This document shows positions 18,118 to 27,600 of a stretch of 64,000 nt of DNA, piece by piece. The stretch lies in contig NZ_SWKM01000012.1 of the NCBI RefSeq assembly GCF_005871205.1, positions 372,001 through 436,000 of the forward strand. Direction: 5' to 3'. Origin of the DNA: Marinobacter alexandrii. Its GTDB lineage: Bacteria > Pseudomonadota > Gammaproteobacteria > Pseudomonadales > Oleiphilaceae. Each line of letters opens with the position of its first letter. The stretch's first letter is position 1. The position numbers were made by a program, and so were the translations under genes. The notes under the pieces were generated by a model. That model was given only the letters and a program-made list of their open reading frames with translations, was not told where the DNA came from and made no database searches.

Positions 18118-18405
18118 ATGCGAAACCTGACCCGAATGCTTGCCGTAACCGGCCTGAGTTTGTTTGCACTGTTTGCTGTCGCCGGCGACGAAATGAAGCA
18201 CGACGATGGCATGATGAGCGATGACACCATGGAGCAGGACATGTCCGAGAAGGGCATGGAAAAGGATGACATGGCTGATGACATGGGGCACGGTATGAAA
18301 GACGACGCCATGGATGCCAAGGGCATGGATGACACCATGGAAAAGGACATGGGCGACATGTCGATGGACGAGGAAACCATGGACCATAAGGACACCATGG
18401 AGTAA
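18118..18405 (+). CDS. Methionine- and aspartate-rich exported peptide
   Basis: A 95-residue protein. The start at 18118 is set by AAGGAG 8 bases upstream; an in-frame ATG at 18079 would spoil the signal peptide. Residues 1-22 form a signal peptide ending in AVA. The mature part has 73 residues, of which 17 are Met and 20 Asp, with no Cys or aromatic residue, in irregular repeats of the form D-D-x-M-x-x-K-G-M. It is probably disordered, acidic and periplasmic. Similar low-complexity proteins are annotated as pentapeptide MxKDx repeat proteins. Followed 36 bases later by a two-component pair and then by exported MsrAB, which suggests a sacrificial methionine pool for oxidants. Metal binding (Cu, Ca) is an alternative. 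Confidence 0.8.
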   Translation: MRNLTRMLAVTGLSLFALFAVAGDEMKHDDGMMSDDTMEQDMSEKGMEKDDMADDMGHGMKDDAMDAKGMDDTMEKDMGDMSMDEETMDHKDTME

Positions 18406-18440
18406 CTATTTTCCGAGGACGGGATCAGAGCCAGGGAACC

Positions 18441-19142
18441 ATGACACGAACCGTACTGATTATTGAGGACAACCCCGGAATCGGCGAGCTGGTGCGTATG
18501 CAGGTGACCGACCTGGGCATGGACGCCATTCTTGTCGATCGCGGTGACGATGGCCTTGAGCGTTTTAATCAAGGCGGGATTGATCTGGTTATCCTGGACC
18601 TGATGCTGCCAGGCCTGGACGGTCTTGGGGTCTGCCGGGAAATTCGGTCCAGTCCGGGCTATGTACCGGTGCTGATGCTGACCGCCAAGAGCAGTGAGCT
18701 GGATCGGGTGCTCGGGCTGGAAATGGGCGCCGATGATTACCTGACCAAACCGTTCAGCGTGGCTGAACTGGCAGCGCGGATCAAGGCCCTGTTTCGCCGG
18801 ATTGATGCCCTGTCGGCTAAGCCAGAACCGGCGCCGGAAACCGAGCAGGTGGTGGTGGAAGGCCTGCGGGTGGATCCGGTTCGGCGCCGCGTCTTTGTGG
18901 ACGACCAGGAAGTGGATCTGACCGCCCGGGAATTCGATCTGCTCTGGCACTTTGCCTGCCATCGTGGCCGGGTGTTCAGCCGGGCCCAGCTGCTTGATGC
19001 GGTCTGGGGATATAACCACGAAGGCTATGAACACACCGTTAATACTCACATCAACCGGCTTCGTAACAAGATCGAGACCGACCCGGCCGCGCCCCGGTAC
19101 GTTCAGACGGTCTGGGGCGTCGGTTATCGGTTTATGGACTGA
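18441..19142 (+). CDS. OmpR/PhoB-family response regulator
   Basis: A 233-residue regulator. The receiver domain (residues 1-115) has the acidic pair Glu9-Asp10, phospho-acceptor Asp53 (LVILDLMLP), Thr81 and Lys103 (DDYLTKPF). A winged-helix DNA-binding domain covers about 130-232, with LTAREFDLLWHFACHRGRVFSR and the recognition region HINRLRNKIE. It lies 36 bases after the Met-rich peptide gene and 3 bases before its partner kinase. No strong SD is visible before the ATG, so translation may depend on the upstream transcript. Its likely targets include the shared 13-mer upstream of the peptide gene and msrAB. Confidence 0.93.
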   Translation: MTRTVLIIEDNPGIGELVRMQVTDLGMDAILVDRGDDGLERFNQGGIDLVILDLMLPGLDGLGVCREIRSSPGYVPVLMLTAKSSELDRVLGLEMGADDYLTKPFSVAELAARIKALFRRIDALSAKPEPAPETEQVVVEGLRVDPVRRRVFVDDQEVDLTAREFDLLWHFACHRGRVFSRAQLLDAVWGYNHEGYEHTVNTHINRLRNKIETDPAAPRYVQTVWGVGYRFMD

Positions 19143-19145
19143 TCC

Positions 19146-20633
19146 ATGGCGCCATCGCTATTCCGTACCCTCTACGCCCGACTGGCTCTGGGCCTGTTCC
19201 TGCTGCTGGTGATTGTTGGTGGCCTGTTCACCATGCTCAGCCTCTACTCTGTGCGGGAATACACCGGCGCCGTCTATCAGGAACTCAATCGCGATCTGGC
19301 CAGCAACCTGGTGACCGACCGCAACCTGGTGACCGATGGCGAGCTTAACCGGGCCGCGCTCAAGGAGTTGTTCGGGCTGTATATGACAATCAACCCGAGC
19401 ATCGAGATTTACCTGCTGGACCGGCAGGGCCGCATCCTGTCCTACTCCGCCGATCCCGACAAAATCAAACGTAACCGGGTTTCACTGGCCCCGATTCAGG
19501 CCCTGTTGGCGGACCCAGGCGCTTACCCCCTGCCGGGCGATGATCCACGTAGCCATGACCGGCGCAAAGTGTTCTCGGTGACCCCGGTGCCCACCAGCGC
19601 CAACCCCACCGGGTATCTCTATGTGGTGCTGCGGGGTGAGGAGTATGACGCCGCCGAGAGCATGGTCCACAGCGAACGGCTGCTGCAAATGGGTGCAGGC
19701 GCACTGGTGGTGAGCCTGTTTGTGGGCCTGCTGGCGGGCCTGGTGTTTTTCCGTCTGCTGACCCGGCGGCTGTCGCGGCTGACTGAAAGGGTGGAGCGCT
19801 TTGAGGCCGGCGATGGCGAGACCGCTCTCGAGACTGCCCTAGAGAGCAACCCCGAGCACGTGCCGGAGCAGGGCGATGATATCGATTACCTGGCGGCGCA
19901 GTTTGAACAGATGGCCCGGCGCATCGCCAGCCAGCTGGATCTGCTCAAGGACAAGGACCATCAGCGCCGGCAGCTGGTGGCGCAGGTGTCCCACGATCTG
20001 CGCACGCCCCTGGCCTCCATTCAGGGCTATCTGGAAGCCCTGCAGATGAAGCAGGATGACCTCAGCCCGGCTGAGCGCGGCCGCTTCCTGAAAGTCGCGC
20101 TGGCAGAGACCCATCGCCTGGGCCGGCTGGTGGATGAACTGTTCGAACTGGCGGCGCTGGAGGCCCGGGAAAAACAGCCGGTGCCGGAGCTCTTCCTGAT
20201 CGCCGAACTGGTCCACGATGTGGTGCAGAAACACCAGCCCGAAGCCGAGAGCGCCGGCGTTGACCTGGTTATTGCGGCCGCCGATCCGGTGATGGTTCGG
20301 GCCGACATCGCCATGACCGAGCGCATTCTCGATAACCTGATCAGTAACGCCGTCAGCCATTCCCCCGCCAACAGTCAGGTGACCCTGGCGGTTCAGGGTG
20401 CCGATGGTGGCGCTCGTGTCACCGTGGCGGACGCCGGTCCCGGCATCAACGACGACGATCTGGCGCAACTGTTCGAACCCTTCTACCAGGCCGCCAATGC
20501 CGATCGCACCGGCCACGCCGGCCTGGGTCTGGCCATTGCCCAACGCATGGCGCAACTGCAAAAAGGCCAGCTATCGGCGCAGAACGGAGCGTCTGCCGGT
20601 GCCGAATTTCAGATCTGGCTGCCCGGAAAATAA
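19146..20633 (+). CDS. Membrane sensor histidine kinase
   Basis: A 495-residue HisKA kinase. A first membrane segment spans about residues 12-34 and a second about 183-203, enclosing a periplasmic sensor domain of roughly 145 residues. A HAMP region follows (about 200-265), then the phospho-acceptor His283 in VSHDLRTPLAS and an ATPase domain with N box DNLISNAVSHSP, VADAGPGI and GHAGLGLAIAQRM. It is the cognate kinase of the regulator encoded 3 bases upstream. The sensor region has no Cys but several Met and Tyr residues; its signal is not known. Context with MsrAB and a Met-rich peptide points to envelope oxidative stress. Confidence 0.93.
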   Translation: MAPSLFRTLYARLALGLFLLLVIVGGLFTMLSLYSVREYTGAVYQELNRDLASNLVTDRNLVTDGELNRAALKELFGLYMTINPSIEIYLLDRQGRILSYSADPDKIKRNRVSLAPIQALLADPGAYPLPGDDPRSHDRRKVFSVTPVPTSANPTGYLYVVLRGEEYDAAESMVHSERLLQMGAGALVVSLFVGLLAGLVFFRLLTRRLSRLTERVERFEAGDGETALETALESNPEHVPEQGDDIDYLAAQFEQMARRIASQLDLLKDKDHQRRQLVAQVSHDLRTPLASIQGYLEALQMKQDDLSPAERGRFLKVALAETHRLGRLVDELFELAALEAREKQPVPELFLIAELVHDVVQKHQPEAESAGVDLVIAAADPVMVRADIAMTERILDNLISNAVSHSPANSQVTLAVQGADGGARVTVADAGPGINDDDLAQLFEPFYQAANADRTGHAGLGLAIAQRMAQLQKGQLSAQNGASAGAEFQIWLPGK

Positions 20634-20650
20634 ACCTGTGTCGTTATAGA

Positions 20651-20696
20651 TTCGTAAGAAACACCAGAAGGTTTTGTGAAGGCACCACGTTAGGCT
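20651..20696 (+). promoter_or_regulatory. Promoter and shared 13-mer upstream of msrAB
   Basis: GAAGGTTTTGTGA at 20667-20679 is identical to 17985-17997, and TAGGCT at 20691-20696 sits at the same 11-base spacing as the -10-like box there. An additional half-site-like TTCGTAAG lies at 20651-20658, about two helical turns upstream of the related TTTGTGAA at 20673-20680. This suggests that msrAB has its own promoter responding to the two-component system. Confidence 0.5.
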
Positions 20697-20728
20697 GGAG
20701 TCAGTAAACCAGTCACAGGAGATGAAGT

Positions 20729-21913
20729 ATGAAAGGCAAATTGATGGGCATGGCCACAGCGCTGCTGTTGGGCGCCGCAGGTACGCTTGCGCTAACCCAT
20801 GCCAGTGCCGAGACGCGGGCCGAAAAAGACACCGAGTTCGCCCCTGATAACCCCGATCTCGCCGTTGCTACCTTTGCAGGCGGCTGCTTCTGGTGCGTGG
20901 AATCCGGTTACGAGAAAATTCCCGGCGTGGTTGAGGCCGTCTCCGGTTATGCCGGCGGTGAAGAGCCCAATCCCAACTATAAACAGGTAGCTTCCGGGCA
21001 GACCGGCCATACCGAAACGGTGCAGGTCTACTACGACCCGGATCAGATCACCTACGAAGGCCTGCTGGCCGGGCTGTGGCGGATGATGGATCCGACCGAT
21101 GCCAATGGTCAGTTTGTCGACCGGGGTCAGCAGTATCGTCCCGCCATCTTTTACCACGACGCCAAACAGAAGCGCCTGGCAGAAGCGGCCAAGGCTGAGT
21201 TACAGGCCTCTGGTGTGTACGACAAACCGGTGGTGATCGAGATTGTGCCGTTCACCGAGTTCTACACCGCTGAGAAGTACCACCAGGATTACTACAAGAA
21301 GAATCCGGTGAGGTACAACTTCTACACCTTCAATTCCGGTCGCTATCAGTTTATCGAGAAGGTCTATGGCGAGGACTACGAGCTGGATTTCTCCCAGTAC
21401 CAGCCTGACGGGATGACCAAGGCCTCCAACTCTGAGGCTAGCGCCGGTTTTGATGCCCAGAGTTTCGTGAAGCCGGACCGGGAGGTTCTGATGAAGCGGC
21501 TGAGCGACATGGAGTTCGAGATCACCCAGGAAGATGGCACCGAACCTGCGTTCAACAACCGTTACTGGGACAACAAGAAACCCGGCCTGTACGTGGACGT
21601 GGTGTCGGGAGAGCCGTTGTTTTCATCCCGGGACAAATACAAGTCCGGCACTGGCTGGCCCAGCTTTACCAAGCCCATCGAACCCGGTGTTGTGGTGGAG
21701 CGTGAAGATAAGTCGTTCTTCATGACCCGGATTGAGATTCGCAGCCGCCACGCCGATTCGCACCTGGGTCACGTATTCAACGATGGCCCGGCGCCGACCG
21801 GTCTGCGCTACTGCATGAACTCCGCAGCGATGGAATTCATCCCGCTGGAAGACATGGAAGCGCGGGGCTACGCCGAGTATATCGATGACGTCACCGGCGG
21901 TCAGCGCAGCTAA
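20729..21913 (+). CDS. msrAB: Exported bifunctional methionine sulfoxide reductase MsrA-MsrB
   Basis: A 394-residue fusion reducing both S- and R-methionine sulfoxide. A signal peptide ends near residue 27 (HASA), placing the enzyme in the periplasm. The MsrA domain (about 45-215) has GGCFWC with catalytic Cys53 and Cys56; the MsrB domain (about 250-385) has [18 protein letters not shown] and [11 protein letters not shown] with catalytic Cys362. These are the only three Cys: the four zinc-binding Cys of many MsrB are absent and the usual resolving Cys of SGCGWPSF is Thr. There is no N-terminal thioredoxin domain as in PilB, so an external reductant is needed. SD ACAGGAGAT precedes the start. 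Confidence 0.95.
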   Translation: MKGKLMGMATALLLGAAGTLALTHASAETRAEKDTEFAPDNPDLAVATFAGGCFWCVESGYEKIPGVVEAVSGYAGGEEPNPNYKQVASGQTGHTETVQVYYDPDQITYEGLLAGLWRMMDPTDANGQFVDRGQQYRPAIFYHDAKQKRLAEAAKAELQASGVYDKPVVIEIVPFTEFYTAEKYHQDYYKKNPVRYNFYTFNSGRYQFIEKVYGEDYELDFSQYQPDGMTKASNSEASAGFDAQSFVKPDREVLMKRLSDMEFEITQEDGTEPAFNNRYWDNKKPGLYVDVVSGEPLFSSRDKYKSGTGWPSFTKPIEPGVVVEREDKSFFMTRIEIRSRHADSHLGHVFNDGPAPTGLRYCMNSAAMEFIPLEDMEARGYAEYIDDVTGGQRS

Positions 21914-21949
21914 TGTTCTCCAACTAACAGCCGCAGTCGTATCCCACCG

Positions 21950-22675
21950 TTATAGCCAGAGGTCCCGGACCGGGGCCTCTGGACCGAAGTGATGATAGAT
22001 CTGCGCCTGCAACAGTTCGGCCGTCGCGATGGCGTCGATCAGGGCATTGTGGGCGGCGTAATGGGGCAGACCATAGCGAATGCGGCTATCGGCGAGCCTG
22101 ATCGACACCGGCTTCTCGCCCCAGAATTGCTGCCACCGAGTGGGGCGCCGGTTCGGATGCAGATGCGCCTCAATGGCCATGGTGTCCAACACCGGAAACT
22201 CAATGCCTTCGCCCAGCCGCCACCTCAGGGCAACGTCCAGGAATCCCCGCTCAATACTGCGATAGTGCACCACGGGAACCCGGCCCCGGAGCAGCTCAAA
22301 CATTGGGTCCAGGATGTCTTCCAGGTCTGGCGCCTTGGCGATGTCGGCATGGGTGATGCCGTGGATTTCGATGGAGGTTTGGTGAAGTGGCAATCGGGGC
22401 CGAACCACCCAGTGCCTGGCTGCGCTCAGTTGAATACCCTTCAGGGTAAAGGGCACCAGTCCGACACTGACGATGGAGTGTTGGTCCGGGTTCAGGCCGG
22501 TGGTTTCGAAATCCATGGCAACCATCGGCACCTCGCTGATGGGCGTGTCCGGGGCAATGCAGCCGGCCGCGTAATACTCCTTGAGCAGCGGGTGCTGGGC
22601 TTCCCGGGCCAGGGCGTCGAAACGCTCTGACCAGTCAGGTGTCTGGGTGGAGACGACGGCCGCTTTATGGGACAT
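21950..22675 (-). CDS. DEDDh 3'-5' exonuclease, DNA polymerase III epsilon-like
   Basis: A 241-residue exonuclease of the DnaQ superfamily. Exo I is AMDFETTG (Asp55, Glu57), the middle motif surrounds HGITHADI/VVHYRSIERGFLD, and Exo III is HNALIDAIATAELL. An N-terminal 50 residues precede the nuclease core. The start at 22675 is preferred because it overlaps the stop of the upstream cNMP/CBS gene by 11 bases; an ATG 48 bases further up would lie deep within that gene. The two genes form a unit seen often in Pseudomonas-like bacteria. It is not the replicative epsilon subunit; a role in nucleotide or nucleic-acid turnover is possible. Confidence 0.87.
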   Translation of the reverse strand: MSHKAAVVSTQTPDWSERFDALAREAQHPLLKEYYAAGCIAPDTPISEVPMVAMDFETTGLNPDQHSIVSVGLVPFTLKGIQLSAARHWVVRPRLPLHQTSIEIHGITHADIAKAPDLEDILDPMFELLRGRVPVVHYRSIERGFLDVALRWRLGEGIEFPVLDTMAIEAHLHPNRRPTRWQQFWGEKPVSIRLADSRIRYGLPHYAAHNALIDAIATAELLQAQIYHHFGPEAPVRDLWL

Positions 22676-24542
22676 TGCGCCCCACCCCCGCATTGTAGCG
22701 GAAGCGAAGGAATTTCTGGGCATTGCTGACCACCTGGAACGCGTCTTTCAGATGACTGCGCTCAAACGGCGACAGATCCTCCGGTCGCACGTTGTTGTCG
22801 GGTTCTCGGCCTTCCTCGATGGCGATAGCCTGGTGTCTGATTCGGACAATAGCAATAAATTCCAGAGCATCCCGCAAGTTACCCAAATCGTCATCGAGCA
22901 ACAGCTTGGTCTGTCCAATGGCCCTCAGGCGTTCGAACGAGTTCTGGGCCCGGGAACCGCAGGCCAGGGCGTGCACCCGGATGAGATCAGAAAGAGGTGC
23001 GGTGCCCCGGCGTTTCAGGTTGAAACTCTTACGCTGCTGACCGTCCTCTTCCAGGACAAAGCTGCGGAAGAAGCCGATGGGCGGGGTCCGGTTCAGGGCG
23101 TTACGGGCCAGCATGGTTAGGAAGCGCTGACTGTTGCTGGCCTTTTCCGCCACCAGGGTCTTCAGGTCTTCGGCGAAATCGGTTTTGCCGTAGATGCCGT
23201 CCAGGTCGAAGAAGATGTTGCTGTTCAGCAGCGCTTCGGCCTTCGGGTTTTCGATCCAGTCGGTGAAGTAACCCTTCCACACGTGCAGTGGTTGGCGCCA
23301 TTTCTGGTTGGTGGCCATGATGTCGCCGGTGCAGTAGGTGTAGCCGCACTCAGCCAGGCCATCGCTGACGAACTTGGCCAGGGCCAGGAAGTACTCATCG
23401 TGCTCTTTTGGGTTGAAGCTGTCGTCCAGGATCATGGCGTTATCCTGGTCGGTGACCACCAGCTGTTCGTCCCGGGCCATGGAACCCAGTGCCATGAAGC
23501 AATAGGGAACAGGCGGCGGCCCCAGTTTCTCCTCGCCCAGCTCCAGCAGCCGTTGGGTAAAGCTGCGCCCGATGCCGGCCATGGCGCTGCCGATCATATG
23601 GGAGTTGGCGTCTTCGTTCACCATGCGGACAAAGCTGTCGCGCACGTCCCGGCTGATTTTCTGCAAGCCCCGAACATCCTGCTGGTGATAGATGTTGCTG
23701 ACCAGGTAGAGACTGCTCTGGCTCTCGTACTTGACGATGTCCGACAGCGCAATCACCCCGCGAACCTCATGCTTGTCCATCACCGGCAAGTGATGCACGT
23801 TGTTGTGCAGCATGGTTAGCATGGCTTCGAAGATAAACGCGTTATCGCGAATGGTGATCAGGTCCTCGGACATGATGTCCCGGATTGGAGTCTCCGAGGG
23901 CAGAGCTTCCGCCAGGGCACGGGTGCGCAGATCCCGATCGGTGATGATGCCTTTAAGATCGGTATGGCCCTTGTTTTCCTCCATCAGCAGCAACGCCGAG
24001 ACACCCTGGTCGGTCATGATCCGGGCAGCCTCCTGCAGGCGCACCGTGCAAGGCGCCGAGACCGGCTCCCGAGTAATCAGCCGAGTAACCCGGGACGTCA
24101 TCAGCTCGTTTGACTTCTCCCGCCGGGAGAGCGCTGAGCGAAGTCTTGAATTGTCCTCAACTTCGACAAAATCGGCGAAATTGTCGTCATTTTCGAATAA
24201 GAGTCGGAAGATTTCTTCAGGGAATCGGTAGATCAGAGTGTCTTCCAAGGCTTTTGCCGGGAAACGCACTTTTTGATGCATCAGCAGACCGAACTGGCCA
24301 AAAATTTCACCCTCGCCGATTCGGTTGTACAGCTCTCCGGAGCGTCGGTAGATTTCCACCGCACCGCTGCGAATGTAGTACAGCCAGTGGTTAGCCTTGC
24401 CAAATTCCAGGATGCTGGTGCCGGCGCGGAAATACTCCACCTCGATGGTACCGACTACCCGGTCGAGCAACTCTTCGGGCATTTCGTCAAAGGGTGGGTA
24501 GTTGGCCATGTGGTTGCGGATATCGATCAGCTCGGCCTGCAT
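22665..24542 (-). CDS. cNMP-binding, CBS and DUF294 nucleotidyltransferase-like protein
   Basis: A 625-residue cytosolic multidomain protein. A cyclic-nucleotide-binding fold covers about residues 15-125 (GTSILEFGKANHWLYYIRSG), two CBS domains about 155-275 (ITDRDLRTRALAE, VMDKHEVRGVIALSDIV), and a GlnD-like DUF294 nucleotidyltransferase domain starts near 345 (FMALGSMARDEQLVVTDQDNA, with the GS...D-x-D pattern), followed by the DUF294 C-terminal domain. It overlaps the exonuclease gene by 11 bases. Such proteins are thought to be nucleotide-responsive regulators, but no activity is established. Whether the NTase is active cannot be judged, though its DxD pair is kept. Confidence 0.9.
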   Translation of the reverse strand: MQAELIDIRNHMANYPPFDEMPEELLDRVVGTIEVEYFRAGTSILEFGKANHWLYYIRSGAVEIYRRSGELYNRIGEGEIFGQFGLLMHQKVRFPAKALEDTLIYRFPEEIFRLLFENDDNFADFVEVEDNSRLRSALSRREKSNELMTSRVTRLITREPVSAPCTVRLQEAARIMTDQGVSALLLMEENKGHTDLKGIITDRDLRTRALAEALPSETPIRDIMSEDLITIRDNAFIFEAMLTMLHNNVHHLPVMDKHEVRGVIALSDIVKYESQSSLYLVSNIYHQQDVRGLQKISRDVRDSFVRMVNEDANSHMIGSAMAGIGRSFTQRLLELGEEKLGPPPVPYCFMALGSMARDEQLVVTDQDNAMILDDSFNPKEHDEYFLALAKFVSDGLAECGYTYCTGDIMATNQKWRQPLHVWKGYFTDWIENPKAEALLNSNIFFDLDGIYGKTDFAEDLKTLVAEKASNSQRFLTMLARNALNRTPPIGFFRSFVLEEDGQQRKSFNLKRRGTAPLSDLIRVHALACGSRAQNSFERLRAIGQTKLLLDDDLGNLRDALEFIAIVRIRHQAIAIEEGREPDNNVRPEDLSPFERSHLKDAFQVVSNAQKFLRFRYNAGVGRNVP

Positions 24543-24612
24543 GCACGAAATTCCTGATTAAAGCGTTGATGGAGGAGTGCAGGCCCCAATATAGCAGGGC
24601 CATAGGCGGGAG

Positions 24613-24641
24613 CAAAAAGACGAAGGCCGTGGCGACGGCCT
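24613..24641 (-). terminator. Terminator of the beta-helix/cytochrome operon
   Basis: On the minus strand AGGCCGT, loop CGCC, ACGGCCT, then TCGTCTTTTT. Located 16 bases after the stop of the minus-strand gene ending at 24657. Confidence 0.75.
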
Positions 24642-24656
24642 CCGGACAACTGTGGG

Positions 24657-27600
24657 TCAGTTAGGTAAGGACTGAAAGATGCTTCCATTGCCGCAGGCAT
24701 CGCCGTTGCTGTAGTCGCTATCTACAACCTGATTAATCCATTGTCGCAGCAGCGCCACGCCTTCGGTGTGCGCGACACTGCGGGCTATAGGTGGCATGCG
24801 CCGTTGCGGATCGTTGGCGCTGGCTAACCGGCATTCCACTATGGAGCTGTCGGCCTGTCCCGGAACCACAATGTGCTGGCGACCGCACGAGCCTCCGCCC
24901 GTGGCAGTGGGTTTCTTGCAGATTCCGTAGCCTGCGTCCACGGCGCGGAAATGATCAAGATAATATCCGGTGTTAGAGGCTGCGCCGCGATCGTTGTGAC
25001 AGTGCTGGCAGTTTACTTCCAGGTAGGCTCGAAGGCGCGCCTCGACATCGGCATCCGTACCGGCAGGTGCGCCACTGTCGCCGGGCAGATTCCAGTGCGG
25101 GAGCCGCTCTATATTGGTGGCCACGCCCCGGCCATCCAGTTCCAGATCCGGCACATTGGTCAGTAGGCCCTGATCCACCCAGTATTGAAGCTGGTTGACC
25201 TGTGGAAAGCCGCCCTGACCACGGGTCCCCATGAACGCAGACTCCGGTGTGTAGGCGCGGTTCAGGTTGCGCGGTTTCGGGCCAATTGGTGCGGATCCGG
25301 ACTCCTGATCATCGTTGCTGTGGCAGGTGATGCACTGGTTGGCGTTGGGGATCGCGTAGGCTGGGCTGGAACCAGTTAACAGCTGACCAGAGGTGTGATC
25401 CTGATAGTGCCAGCTCACAGCCCGGGTGCCACCCTCAGGAGCCAGTCGGGTGATAGGCTTACCGTTGCTGTCAGTCTCCCAGATGTAGGTGATTCCGTCC
25501 CAGAACGCACCGCCGGTTGAGCTGGTTCGCTTGACCAAAAGCCGGGTTTCAACCAGCTCTTCAGTGCCCTCGCCCTCATCGGTGAAGGCAAAGGTCTTGG
25601 CCAGCACCGTGCCATTGGGGAAATGGAGGGTGCCATTAAGGTTGTTGCCACCCTGGCCGTCCCGGTACACCGCCCGGGTGCCAGGTGGCATGAAGGCAAC
25701 CCGGTACTTGGTGGCGTAATCGGAAAACAGTTTGCTGTTAAGAACGTAGGGCAGACCGTTGTCATGTGGGGTGCTGCGGGGATCTCCGGGATCGGCAAAC
25801 AGGTTGTACTGGTCCAGTCGGGGACAGTTGACGGCCGTTGCAGCCCAGTTCACCTGGCCGGAACGGACGGGCTTGCTGCACAGCCGGTCAATTTCCGCCT
25901 GACTCGGCGCCGGGTCCACGGTCCCGCTGCGTTCGAACGGCGGAATGGTCACCCGGGGTAGCGGTGGCAGCAGCTTGCCAAAGCGGGCCTGGCAATCGTG
26001 CACGGACGGGTCGGTGTCGCCGACGGCGCCGTCGAGGCCGGCGAGCACCGATTGCAGGCCTTCGAGGCTGAGGATGCTGGTGTCCTGTTCGGCCGCGGCC
26101 AAAGCCAGCTCAAGGCCCTGGGTGCCGTGGAAGTTCAGGTAGGGTTGGCCTTTTCCCTCGAAGGCGTTGTGGTGGAAGCAGGAACCCCATTGCGGCTCCT
26201 TCCGGGTGGCCTGGCTATCAAACTTGTAGGCGTTGTAGTGGCAGGCCGGATTGGGGTGCTCATTGGTGTGGATGGGTTTGCCATTGCTGTCCTGGGGTAC
26301 CGGGTCGCCGTTAGCGTCCACCGGATAGGGGCAGTCGGCGTCCAAGTCATCCAGTAGGCCGTCCCAAACGATGTGTGCGCCTTTTCCCGGGTTGGTGATG
26401 TTCTTCAGTCCAATCAGGGTGGGCAGGACACTTTCTACCTGGCCTTCGAGCACTACTTTTTCGAAATTCGGTGGCGGCAGATCGTAACCAGAATTACGCA
26501 GAATGTTGTCGTGAATGTGAAGCCCTTCGGTGTAGGGGTCCAGTTTCTTATCGGTCGTCTTGTCTTTGCCGTCGATCAGCTCGTAACTGGCATAGATGAT
26601 GGCAGCGGTGCTGTGATCTTCGAAGGTGTTATTGACGATTTCGATGTTGTCGTAGCCCAGAGTCAGGAACCCTGTGCCCCGCGGTACCGCTGATACCAGG
26701 CCGCTGTGGGCAAAGTTGTAGGTGTTGTTGTTGCGAGCAAGGTTGTTGAGCATCACTGAGGTGTCGCCGTACTGGGTGATGTTTTCCAGGTCGTAGATCA
26801 GGAAACCACCGGTGTTACACTCAGCCAGGTTGTTGTCGTACTCACCGCCTTGAACGTTCTCGATCTCGAACCCCATCACGTTGTACACCGCGCGGCTGTT
26901 CCGAATGATGGCGGTGTTGGTCTGGCCAACGTAGATGCCAGCATCAGAGGCGCCCACAGACTCAGCGTTGTCCACCAGGATGTTTTCCGATTCCACGGGG
27001 TAGATGCCGTAACGGCCACTGGCCGAGCTGGGGACATAGTCCGGGGTCGGATCGCCCGGGTTCATGGGCGGCTGGGTGCACCCGACCTGCAGTCGCTCGG
27101 TATAGTTGCTGGCGGTGACCGGCTCGCCACCACCAGACCAGTAAGCCCGAACGTTGAGCAGGGTGCCCCACTTGACCCCTTTGAGCTTGAAGGCGTCGCC
27201 GGGAGAGTCGGCAATGGTTAGATCGCGCACCGTAATACCACGAACGTTCAGGGCTTCCAGACCGGTCACGTTGTCACTGTCGCGGAACGACAGCACGGTT
27301 TCGTCCTTGCCACACCCTTTTACCGTCACATCTTCGGTGGCCTGAATCAGCAGGCCATGTTCAAGTTCGATAAAACCGCAGGCGAATTCCAGAGTGTCGC
27401 CGGGGCGCAGCTGAATCATGGCGCTGACCATGTCACGCGTGGCATTCGGGCCGGCTTCGACAAAGAACGTCCGCCCCTCACTGAAGGGATTGCCAGGTGT
27501 TGTGATCACCGGGGGTGATGTGGACGGTTTCGTGGTTCGGGCTTCATTTTCCTTGGCTTGCGGGGATGACGAATCGCCACCGCCGAGGCAACCAGCCAAC

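Noticed and set aside
21956-21982. Hairpin CCAGAGG/CCTCTGG near the end of msrAB as its terminator
   Set aside because: It lies within the coding end of the convergent exonuclease gene and has no T-run.
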